Assembly (NCBI GenBank): GCA_963169665.1
Contig: CAUJET010000112.1
Location: 1 to 34,747, forward strand
Source of the DNA: Actinomycetota bacterium
GTDB lineage: Bacteria; Actinomycetota; Acidimicrobiia; Acidimicrobiales; Ilumatobacteraceae
Direction: 5' to 3'
DNA: 34,747 nt
In this document: positions 26,731 to 33,364 of the stretch, piece by piece
Numbering within the stretch: the first letter of the stretch is position 1
Layout of the letters: each line of letters begins with the position of its first letter
Notes under the pieces: model-generated
Told to the model about the DNA's origin: nothing
Seen by the model: the letters and a program-made list of their open reading frames with translations, nothing else
The model's database searches: none
Made by a program: the position numbers and the translations under genes

Positions 26731-26821
26731 CGTGAGCCGAACCCGCACGATGTGCGGCTGACGCTCACGAACAAGGGGAGTCGGCGAGCGACACCCGCAG
26801 CATCTGCGGGGTGCGGCTCAC
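26731..26821. repeat. Tandem pair of compound palindromes (copy 1)
   Basis: First element, 26731-26769: outer arms CGTGAGC/GCTCACG, inner arms CCGCAC/GTGCGG, loop GAT, and symmetric 5-nt internal loops. Second element, about 26784-26821: outer arms ending GAGC/GCTC, inner arms ACCCGCAG/CTGCGGGGT with one bulged G, loop CAT. A 14-bp linker separates them. The pair lies in the divergent gap between the CbxX-type gene and moxR. A related pair occurs at 34682-34747. Constant outer arms and changed but complementary inner arms suggest selection for a folded structure. Confidence 0.75.
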
Positions 26822-26856
26822 GGAACGGAACGGATGTGGGTCGCGTTGCAACACAG

Positions 26857-26872
26857 TTGACCCGGCGGTCAA
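26857..26872. promoter_or_regulatory. Dyad TTGACC-N4-GGTCAA at the moxR promoter
   Basis: Perfect 6-bp arms are separated by CGGC. The left arm TTGACC could itself be the -35 box (19 bp from the -10), so a protein bound here would block or control moxR transcription. The same dyad is in the rne leader at 8533-8548. Confidence 0.5.
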
Positions 26873-26881
26873 GCAGCCGGT

Positions 26882-26887
26882 TAGGGT
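26882..26887 (+). promoter_or_regulatory. Putative -10 element of moxR
   Basis: TAGGGT is followed by GCTCCGC and the moxR ATG at 26895, the same 7-nt spacing as at pspA. No Shine-Dalgarno sequence is present. TTGACC at 26857-26862 may serve as -35. Confidence 0.5.
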
Positions 26888-26894
26888 GCTCCGC

Positions 26895-27761
26895 ATGGGT
26901 GAGCGTTTCGAGAGCGTCCAGCAGGTCCGCGACGGACTGAAGGCCGTGAACTATCTGGCAGACGACGGCATCGCCGGGGTGGCCTTCCTGGCCGACCGGC
27001 TGGGCAAGCCGATCCTGGTCGAGGGACCTGCGGGCACGGGCAAGACCCAGCTCGCCAAGTCCATCGCCGAGGCGACCGGCTCGCGGCTGATCCGCCTGCA
27101 GTGCTACGAGGGCCTCGACGAGAGCAAGGCGCTCTACGAGTGGAACTACAAGAAGCAGCTGCTGCGCATCCAGGCCGACCGCAACAGCGACTCGTGGAGC
27201 GACATCCACGACGACATCTTCGGTGACGACTTCCTGCTCACCCGCCCGCTGCTCGAGGCCATCACGGCCGAAGACCCGGTGGTGCTGCTGATCGACGAGG
27301 TCGACCGTGTGGAGGTCGAGACCGAGGCGCTGTTGCTCGAGATCCTGTCCGAGTACCAGGTGTCGATCCCCGAGCTCGGCACCATCACGGCGAAGCAGAT
27401 CCCGATGGTGTTCCTCACCTCGAACAACACCCGTGAGCTGAGCGAGGCGCTCAAGCGTCGCTGCCTCTACCTCCACGTCGACTACCCCGACATGGACCGT
27501 GAGAAGGAGATCGTGCTCACCAAGGTCCCCGGTGTCACCGAGAACCTGGCCGACCAGATCGCCCGCATCGTGCGCAGCATCCGCCAGCTGGATCTGAAGA
27601 AGGCACCGTCGGTCAGCGAGACCATCGACTGGGCCCGCACGCTCGTGCTGCTCGGCATCACCAACATCGATGCCCAGCAGGCCAAGGAGACCCTCCACAT
27701 CCTGCTGAAGTACCAGACCGACATCGCCAAGGCGGCCAAGGAGCTGAGCGTCGACAAGTAG
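26895..27761 (+). CDS. MoxR-family AAA+ ATPase
   Basis: The 288-residue AAA+ protein has Walker A GPAGTGKT at 44-51, Walker B VVLLIDEVDRVE, and sensor 1 VFLTSNNTRELSEALKRRC. It belongs to the MoxR group close to CoxD, cytosolic chaperones that work with VWA-domain partners in maturing metal enzymes or other complexes. The next gene encodes such a VWA protein, 51 bp downstream. CO dehydrogenase genes, typical companions of CoxD/CoxE, are not in the window. The start is supported by the -10 box 7 nt upstream and the fit of the N terminus. Confidence 0.93.
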   Translation: MGERFESVQQVRDGLKAVNYLADDGIAGVAFLADRLGKPILVEGPAGTGKTQLAKSIAEATGSRLIRLQCYEGLDESKALYEWNYKKQLLRIQADRNSDSWSDIHDDIFGDDFLLTRPLLEAITAEDPVVLLIDEVDRVEVETEALLLEILSEYQVSIPELGTITAKQIPMVFLTSNNTRELSEALKRRCLYLHVDYPDMDREKEIVLTKVPGVTENLADQIARIVRSIRQLDLKKAPSVSETIDWARTLVLLGITNIDAQQAKETLHILLKYQTDIAKAAKELSVDK

Positions 27762-27812
27762 TCGACCGCTCATGCCCTTGCGCCCGGACCTCCTCGACCG
27801 AATCGACTCCTG

Positions 27813-29252
27813 ATGCTCGACCTGCTCGCCGGCTTCGTCAACGAGCTCCGCAACGCGGGGCTGCCCGTGTCGCTCACGGAGAACCTCGACGCCATGGAGG
27901 CGGTGCAGCACATCCCCATCGAGGACCGTGAGGCGTTCAAGTACGCGCTCGGCGCCACGATGGTGAAGAACAACAGCCACTGGCGCGCGTTCGAGACCGT
28001 CTTCGAGGTGTACTTCAGCCTGCGGGGTCCCGAGTACAAGCTCAAGGACGGCGACGAGAGCGACATCGACGAGATGTGGCGCGAGATGCAGGAGCAGATG
28101 CGCCAGGGCGAGGGCAAGGGCGCCGCGGGCGGGTCGATGGACCAGCTCACGCCCGAAGAGATCGCCCAGATGCTCATGAACGCCCTCATGAACGGCGATC
28201 AGGCGATGATGCGGGCGCTCGCCAAGCAGGCCGTGCAGCGCTTCGCCGGCATGGAGCCCGGTCGCCCCGTCGGCGGCACGTACTACCTGTACCGCACCCT
28301 CCGGAACCTCGATCTCGACGGCATGCTCGACAAGCTGATGGAGAAGAGCAAGGAGCAGGTCGGCGGCGAGCTCACCCCACTCGAGGAACGCCTCGAGAAG
28401 GACGAGTACAACGACCGTATCGAGCAGTTCAAGAAGGAGATCGAGGCCGAGATCCGTCGACGCCTCGTGGCCGATCGTGGCGCCGAGGCGATGGCCAAGA
28501 CGCTGCGCAAGCCCCTGCCCGAGGATGTCGAGTTCATGCACGCGTCGCGCGACGAGATGCAGAACTTGAAGAAGGCGCTCGGCCCGCTCACTCGCAAGCT
28601 CGCCGCTCGTCTGGCCCGCAAGCGCCGCCACGGCCGCAAGGGTCCGCTCGACTTCCGCAACACGGTCCGTCACTCGCTCAGCTACGGCGGTGTGCCCGCC
28701 GAGCCGAAGTTCAAGTACCCCCGGCCGGCGAAGCCGGAGCTGATGGTGGTGGCGGACATCTCCGGTTCGGTCGCTGCGTTCGCCCGGTTCACGCTGATGC
28801 TCGTGTACGCGATCCAGGGCCAGTTCTCGAAGGTGCGCTCGTTCGTGTTCATCGACGGCATCGACGAGGTCACCGAGTACTTCAAGAGCACCGAGGACGT
28901 CCAGGAAGCCGTGCACCGTGTGAACACCGAGGCCGACGTGGTCTGGGTCGACGGTCACAGCGACTACGGCCATGCGTTCGAGGTGTTCTGGGAACGCTAC
29001 GGCAAGGACGTCGGTCCGAAGACCACGGTGCTGCTGCTGGGCGACGCCCGCAACAACTACCACGCGAGTCAGAGCTGGGTGGTGAAGGAGATCCGGTCCA
29101 AGGCGCGTCACGTGTACTGGCTGAACCCCGAGCCGCGCAGCTATTGGAACACGGGCGACTCCATCGTGGGCGAGTACGGCACGCACACCGACGGTGTCTA
29201 CGAGGTCCGCAACCTGCGCCAGTTGGAGGCCTTCGTCGAGAAGCTCGCGTGA
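27813..29252 (+). CDS. VWA domain-containing CoxE-like protein
   Basis: The 479-residue protein starts with a helical region (VNELRNAGLPVSLTENLDAM) typical of CoxE-like proteins. A Met/Glu/Gln-rich helical middle (about residues 85-290) follows, with a basic patch ARLARKRRHGRKG. The C-terminal VWA domain has the MIDAS motif DISGS starting at Asp315 and then VWVDGHSDYGHAF and VLLLGDARNN. It is the expected partner of the upstream MoxR ATPase. Its target is unknown. The MFS gene begins within its stop codon (GTGA, 4-bp overlap), so the three genes form one transcription unit. Confidence 0.9.
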   Translation: MLDLLAGFVNELRNAGLPVSLTENLDAMEAVQHIPIEDREAFKYALGATMVKNNSHWRAFETVFEVYFSLRGPEYKLKDGDESDIDEMWREMQEQMRQGEGKGAAGGSMDQLTPEEIAQMLMNALMNGDQAMMRALAKQAVQRFAGMEPGRPVGGTYYLYRTLRNLDLDGMLDKLMEKSKEQVGGELTPLEERLEKDEYNDRIEQFKKEIEAEIRRRLVADRGAEAMAKTLRKPLPEDVEFMHASRDEMQNLKKALGPLTRKLAARLARKRRHGRKGPLDFRNTVRHSLSYGGVPAEPKFKYPRPAKPELMVVADISGSVAAFARFTLMLVYAIQGQFSKVRSFVFIDGIDEVTEYFKSTEDVQEAVHRVNTEADVVWVDGHSDYGHAFEVFWERYGKDVGPKTTVLLLGDARNNYHASQSWVVKEIRSKARHVYWLNPEPRSYWNTGDSIVGEYGTHTDGVYEVRNLRQLEAFVEKLA

Positions 29253-30445
29253 GCGAGCCTGCCCTCGACGCCCCACCGCGGGCGACGGCTTCGGTCGCGA
29301 CGCGGCGATGGCTCGACGCCTCGGTCGCGTCGAACTTCCTCGGTATCGGCATCCTGCTCGCGGCGGTGCCGCGGTACGTGAAGGAAGAACTCGGCGGGTC
29401 GACCGCTGCGGTCGGCACTGCGACGACGATCTTCTTCGCCGCTGCGTTGCTCACCCGTCCGGTCGTCGGCCGGGTGATGGACCGCATCGGCCGTCGACCG
29501 TTCCTCGTGTGGCCGTTGCTGGCGATGGCGTTGCTGGCGATCGGCATGGAGTTCGCCCACGCCGTGTGGGCGGTCATCCTCGTGCGACTTCTGCAGGGCG
29601 CGTTCGGCAGCACGTACTACACGGCCTGCGCGGTGGTCGCGACCGACCTGGCGCCACCAGAGCAACGGGCATCAGCCGTCGCACGCCTGAGCCTGATGAT
29701 CTACCTCGGCTTCGCGTTCGGACCGTTCATCGGCGAGTTCCTCTTCGATCGGGGATCGCAGTGGCCGTGGTTGGCAGCGGCCGGGCTGCACGGGCTCGCG
29801 CTCGTCGCGTCGACCCGACTGCCGGAGACCCTCCGGGAGCAGACGGGCCACGAGGCACCGAGGCCGTCGATGCGCCAGTTGCAGCGTGTGGTGCTGCGTC
29901 CCGGCGTCGCGCAACTGTGCGCGGGACTCGGGTACTCGTGCGTCGTCGCGTTCTTGCCGTCGTACTCGCGGGAGATCGGCATTGGCTCGTCAGGTGCACT
30001 GTTCTTCACGTATGCGTGCAGCGCACTGTTGGTGCGCGTGTTCAGCGGGCGGCTCGCCGACCGTTTCGGGTACGTCGCGGTCGCGATCCCGGGACTGTTC
30101 GTGTTCGCCTGCGGTCATCTGCTGCTGGCGGTCGCCTGGGCCGAGTGGGTTCCTTTCCCCGCGATCGCGATGCTCGGCATCGGGTTCGGTGCGGTGTTCC
30201 CCGCGCTCACGGCGCTGGCCGTCGCTCGGGCTCCCGACGAACAGCGCGGTCAGGTGCTCGGGGTGTTCCTGAGCTTCAACGACCTGGGGAACGCGATCGC
30301 CGGCCCGGCGGTCGGAGCGATCGCTGACGCGGCCGGGTTCCGGTGGGGATACGGCGTGCCGGCGATCGTGGCGACGTGTGGCCTGTTGGTCGCGCTCACC
30401 CTGCGCGAACCCAGGGCGCCCTCGCCGTCCACTGCCGCCGCCTGA
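29249..30445 (+). CDS. Major facilitator superfamily transporter
   Basis: The 398-residue protein has about 12 membrane helices. The MFS loop 2-3 motif is seen as GRVMDRIGRRPFL, and its repeat in the second half as GRLADRFGYV. It would be a secondary transporter in the inner membrane, perhaps an efflux pump; the substrate cannot be told. The GTG at 29249 overlaps the VWA stop by 4 bp, implying coupling. Coupling of an MFS gene to a MoxR/VWA pair is not a combination I recognise. Confidence 0.88.
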   Translation: MSEPALDAPPRATASVATRRWLDASVASNFLGIGILLAAVPRYVKEELGGSTAAVGTATTIFFAAALLTRPVVGRVMDRIGRRPFLVWPLLAMALLAIGMEFAHAVWAVILVRLLQGAFGSTYYTACAVVATDLAPPEQRASAVARLSLMIYLGFAFGPFIGEFLFDRGSQWPWLAAAGLHGLALVASTRLPETLREQTGHEAPRPSMRQLQRVVLRPGVAQLCAGLGYSCVVAFLPSYSREIGIGSSGALFFTYACSALLVRVFSGRLADRFGYVAVAIPGLFVFACGHLLLAVAWAEWVPFPAIAMLGIGFGAVFPALTALAVARAPDEQRGQVLGVFLSFNDLGNAIAGPAVGAIADAAGFRWGYGVPAIVATCGLLVALTLREPRAPSPSTAAA

Positions 30446-30467
30446 GTGCGCGACGGTTCCCGCGTTC

Positions 30468-30473
30468 TACGGT
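30468..30473 (+). promoter_or_regulatory. Putative -10 element of the SDR gene
   Basis: TACGGT is followed by GACGGA and the ATG at 30480. Transcription starting 7 nt after the box would begin at the start codon. No Shine-Dalgarno site or clear -35 box is seen. Confidence 0.4.
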
Positions 30474-30479
30474 GACGGA

Positions 30480-31316
30480 ATGGAACTGAAGGATCGCGTC
30501 GTCGTCATCACCGGTGGAGGATCGGGCATCGGGGAGGCGCTCGCTCGTGCGGCCCATGCCGCAGGTGCGCGGCACGTGGTGGTGGCCGATCTCCAGGCCG
30601 CCGAGGCCGAGCGGGTCGCCGCCGACATCGGCGGTACCGGGGTGGGCATCGACGTTCGCGATGAGGCGGCGATCGTGCGCCTGGTCGAGTCGACACTCGA
30701 GGCGCACGGACCGATCGACCTGTTCGTGTCGAACGCCGGCTTCGTCACCGCTGCAGGCCTCGAGGACTCGAACGATGCGATCCAACGCATGTGGGAGGTG
30801 CATTGCATGGCGCACATCTACGCGGCCCGCGCCGTGTTGCCGTCGATGATCGCCCGTGGCGAGGGATATCTGCTGAACACCGCGTCGGCCGCCGGCCTGC
30901 TCACGCAGATCGGGTCGATGGCCTACTCGATCACCAAGGCGGCAGCGGTGTCGTTGGGGGAGTGGTTGGCGGTGACGCATCACCATCAGGGGATCCGAGT
31001 GTCGGTGCTGTGCCCGCAGGCGGTGGCCACCAACATCGTGCGCAACAGCCCCGACTTCGATGGGGGCATCAGCGGCGGGCTCGAGGGCGGAGTGGCCAGC
31101 GGCGACGGTGTGCTGACGTCCGACGAGGTGGCGCAGGTGTGTCTCGACGCCATCCGCGATGAGCGGTTCCTGGTGCTGCCGCACCCCGAGGTGGCGACCT
31201 ACGTGCAGCGCAAGGCGACCGATCGCGACCGCTGGCTGGCCGGCATGCGCCGCTTCCAGTCGGCGCTGCACCCCGACGGCGACCTCCCCGGCAACGCCAT
31301 CGCCCCAAATCCCTGA
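30480..31316 (+). CDS. Short-chain dehydrogenase/reductase
   Basis: The 278-residue protein is a classical SDR with a Rossmann fold. The cofactor motif TGGGSGIG is at residues 11-18, VSNAG follows in strand 4, and the catalytic Tyr149-x3-Lys153 (YSITK) is preceded by the Ser of NTASAAG. An acidic residue after strand 2 (ADLQ) suggests preference for NAD(H) over NADP(H). The substrate is unknown. A longer frame reaching into the MFS gene is rejected in favour of this ATG because the motif distance is then standard. Confidence 0.92.
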   Translation: MELKDRVVVITGGGSGIGEALARAAHAAGARHVVVADLQAAEAERVAADIGGTGVGIDVRDEAAIVRLVESTLEAHGPIDLFVSNAGFVTAAGLEDSNDAIQRMWEVHCMAHIYAARAVLPSMIARGEGYLLNTASAAGLLTQIGSMAYSITKAAAVSLGEWLAVTHHHQGIRVSVLCPQAVATNIVRNSPDFDGGISGGLEGGVASGDGVLTSDEVAQVCLDAIRDERFLVLPHPEVATYVQRKATDRDRWLAGMRRFQSALHPDGDLPGNAIAPNP

Positions 31317-31318
31317 GC

Positions 31319-31549
31319 GCGTTTGTTCGCTGCCGCGTCACATCGACGCGTTCGCGCACAGACGCGAGATGTGTTGTTCCGCGTCCGGTCGCTGCCGCGT
31401 CACATCGACGCATTTGCGCACAGACGCGCCGCCCGTCCCTGCGTTTGGTCGCTGCCGCGTCGTATCGACGCGTTCGCCCACAGTCGCGAGATGGGTTGTT
31501 CGGCGTCTGGTCGCTGGCGCGTCGATGTGACGCGGCAGCGAACAAACGC
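31319..31549. repeat. Array of ~60-bp repeats bounded by perfect 32-bp inverted repeats
   Basis: Three direct units start at 31319, 31381 and 31441 (62, 60 and 62 bp), each beginning GCGT and containing CGCTGCCGCGTC and CACAGACGCG or close variants. A partial fourth unit starts at 31503 and changes to the opposite orientation: 31518-31549 is the exact reverse complement of 31319-31350 (32 of 32 bases). Each unit includes a small hairpin such as CGCGTC-ACATC-GACGCG. The array fills nearly the whole gap between the convergent SDR and deaminase genes. Unit length is not a multiple of three throughout, so it does not encode a repeat protein. It may be a MITE-like or other dispersed palindromic element. 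Confidence 0.85.
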
Positions 31550-31555
31550 ACAGGT

Positions 31556-32167
31556 TCAGGTGGGGAGGAGGGTCGCGATGTGGGCGATCGCCTGGTCGAG
31601 CGTCCAGTCGCGCGGGGGCCACAGGTCGTCGAGTCGGATGCGGTCGGCGACGGCAGCGTGGTGTGGCGTGTGACTGCGGTACTGCTCAGCGGCCCATCCG
31701 GTCGGGTTGCGGGCCGTCACGACTGCCATCGGCAGGATCGACGCGACGTCGGCCTCGAGTCCGGGGTAGGGCCCGTGCATCGTGGGATACCGGCGGACGG
31801 TGTGGGCGGTGAGGCCGCGGATGCCGTCGAGTCCGTCGCAGATGACATCGGAAGCGAGATGGTGCACCGTACCGACGTGCGTCATGGTGATCGCTGACCG
31901 GCACAACAGGCAGGGCTCGAGCGAGCTGTAGAGAACGTGGTCGGTGTACTCGCCCATCGGCAGTTGCGCCAGTACGTCCATCTCGGCGTGAGCAAGGGCG
32001 GTGTTGCGCAGGTGACCCGGCGGAGCGTCGAGTTCGCCGATCCGGTTTCGTCCCTCGGCGACCACGACACCGTCCGCATCGCAGACGAGCGCGCCGATCG
32101 GGAAGCTCCCGGCGCAGTAGGCCTCCCACGCGAGCTCGAGGCAGCGCCGGAAGGCGGGCGGCGTCAT
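31556..32167 (-). CDS. Cytidine/deoxycytidylate deaminase-family protein
   Basis: The 203-residue protein has the zinc-dependent deaminase motifs HAE at residues 60-62 (zinc His and proton-shuttling Glu) and PCLLC at 85-89 (two zinc Cys). The order and spacing fit the group with guanine, tRNA-adenosine and riboflavin deaminases. FPIGALVCDADGVVVAEGRN is the usual N-terminal strand pair. A C-terminal extension of about 70 residues beyond the core is present. The substrate is not determinable. Its ATG overlaps the stop of the DUF4202 gene (TGATG), so it is translated by coupling. Confidence 0.88.
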   Translation of the reverse strand: MTPPAFRRCLELAWEAYCAGSFPIGALVCDADGVVVAEGRNRIGELDAPPGHLRNTALAHAEMDVLAQLPMGEYTDHVLYSSLEPCLLCRSAITMTHVGTVHHLASDVICDGLDGIRGLTAHTVRRYPTMHGPYPGLEADVASILPMAVVTARNPTGWAAEQYRSHTPHHAAVADRIRLDDLWPPRDWTLDQAIAHIATLLPT

Positions 32168-32748
32168 CAGCCGAGCGCTTCGGCGAGCAGTTCGCGTTCG
32201 GCGTCGCCCAACGGGATGCGCTCGATCGCCGCGGCGCCTTCGGGCGACATCTTCTTGGCGGTCTTGCGCAGCACGTCGATGAGGTGCGTCCGGTCGAGCT
32301 TCGTGGCGACGTCGGCGAGCTGGGTCTCGACGAAGGCGAGGCAGGCGGCGTCCTCGATCGCCTGCGAACCCGGGTCGGTGGCCAGGTGGTCACGGCGGAC
32401 GAGCGCCTGTACCCGTTGGATGGCGGCGGCGTCGTAGCCGACCGCGGCGAGCAGTTCGCCGGCGTCGTCGGCATGGCGGCGTCGCTGGTCGCGCTTCCAC
32501 TTCAGGTAGCCGGCCCTGCCCGTCTCGTACGACGACCGCGGCAGCTCCCAACGCCGCAGGTGATGGGCGCGGGCGGCGAGCAACCAGGTCTCGTCGGCAC
32601 CGGTATGCAGGTCGGCGACCCACTCGGCGGCGAGCACGCCGTGCACCTGGGCGAGCGGCTGGTCGACCCCTCGCACCACGATGCGCGTGGGGTCGTCGGC
32701 GTTGGCCGCGTCGATCGCGGCGACGGCAGCTTCGTAGCGCTCGCTCAC
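32167..32748 (-). CDS. DUF4202 family protein
   Basis: The 193-residue protein matches what I recall of DUF4202: AAIDAANADDPTR near the N terminus, ARAHHLRRWELPRSSYETGR in the middle, and a helical end with KTAKKMSPEG. The His-rich RAHHLRRWE and DHLA could bind metal, but the function is unknown. The GTG start at 32748 has TAGTGT 7 nt upstream. A palindrome, CTCGCT-CACG-AGCGAG (32740-32755), is centred on the start codon. It sits 28 bp after the reductase gene and is coupled to the deaminase gene. Confidence 0.85.
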   Translation of the reverse strand: MSERYEAAVAAIDAANADDPTRIVVRGVDQPLAQVHGVLAAEWVADLHTGADETWLLAARAHHLRRWELPRSSYETGRAGYLKWKRDQRRRHADDAGELLAAVGYDAAAIQRVQALVRRDHLATDPGSQAIEDAACLAFVETQLADVATKLDRTHLIDVLRKTAKKMSPEGAAAIERIPLGDAERELLAEALG

Positions 32749-32755
32749 GAGCGAG

Positions 32756-32761
32756 ACACTA
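32756..32761 (-). promoter_or_regulatory. Putative -10 element of the DUF4202-deaminase pair
   Basis: On the - strand TAGTGT is followed by CTCGCTC and the GTG start. It repeats the 7-nt spacing seen at pspA, moxR and the coiled-coil gene. It lies in the 28-bp gap after the reductase stop. Confidence 0.4.
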
Positions 32762-32776
32762 CGGGCGTCCGCCCGG

Positions 32777-33340
32777 TCAGACCGCGCACTCCGAGTCGCC
32801 GACCTCGGCCACGAACGGGCCGGTCTCGTCGAAGTCGCTGTAGAACTCGGGCGCGTCGTCGAAGGTCGGGAACACGTCGAGATCCTTCAGCGTCTGGCCG
32901 ATCGCCTGAGCGCCACCGACGCGCTCCATCCAGCCGCGGAACGACTCGCCGGCGTTGCGCTCGTCGGCGAACTGGCGCACCACCCTCACGACGGCCTTCG
33001 GCGCGTTCTTCGCCGGCAGGCGCGTGGCCTTGTCGCCGAAGTGGATCTGTTCCTGGCCGACGTAGCCGCCGAGCAGCATCTGGTAGCCGGGGGCTGAACG
33101 GCCGTGGGCACGGCGCTCGGCGCCGAAGAACCCGATGTCGCTCGCATGGTGCTGACCGCAGCTGTTGGTGCAGCCGGAGATGTTGATGCGCACCCCGCCG
33201 ACCTCCGCCAGGCCCTCCTCCTCGAGCGCATCGCCGATCGCCTTGGCGAGGCCGCGCGACTGGGTGACCGCGATGTTGCAGGTGTCGGCGCCCGGGCAGG
33301 CGACGACGTCGCGAGCCAGCTCGGCGCCGGGGCGGGCCAT
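32777..33340 (-). CDS. Siroheme nitrite/sulfite reductase, C-terminal part after an in-frame stop
   Basis: This 187-residue reading frame starts at an ATG 21 nt after the TAA at 33362-33364 and is in the same frame as the upstream part. It holds the catalytic siroheme/4Fe-4S domain: Cys15-x5-Cys21 (ACPGADTCN) and Cys57-x3-Cys61 (SGCTNSCGQ), followed by DIGFFG. It lacks the second ferredoxin-like half-domain that should precede it. It ends with ECAV. It may be translated by reinitiation at 33340, by readthrough, or not at all. Together with the upstream part it gives a 596-codon gene, normal for the family. Confidence 0.75.
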   Translation of the reverse strand: MARPGAELARDVVACPGADTCNIAVTQSRGLAKAIGDALEEEGLAEVGGVRINISGCTNSCGQHHASDIGFFGAERRAHGRSAPGYQMLLGGYVGQEQIHFGDKATRLPAKNAPKAVVRVVRQFADERNAGESFRGWMERVGGAQAIGQTLKDLDVFPTFDDAPEFYSDFDETGPFVAEVGDSECAV

Positions 33341-33361
33341 GCCGATGGCCTCGAGGCGGGC

Positions 33362-33364
33362 TTA
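33362..33364 (-). other. In-frame TAA interrupting the nitrite/sulfite reductase
   Basis: Codon 402 of the gene reads TAA within LPTL-stop-ARLEAIGMARPGAE. Relatives, as I recall them, have an aromatic residue here (LY), so a TAC or TAT to TAA change would explain it. Every other one of the 31 genes in the window ends in TGA or TAG. It may be a real nonsense mutation, a base-calling error, or a tolerated stop. Confidence 0.8.

Noticed and set aside
31319..31549. Reading this array as a CRISPR.
   Set aside because: Repeats abut each other without unique spacers, the units are diverged, and the last one is inverted. There are no cas genes.
31323..31673. A possible repeat protein in the array at 31319-31549.
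   Set aside because: Units of 62, 60 and 62 bp shift the frame between copies, and the array ends in an inverted copy. The similar peptides come from DNA repeats, not from coding.
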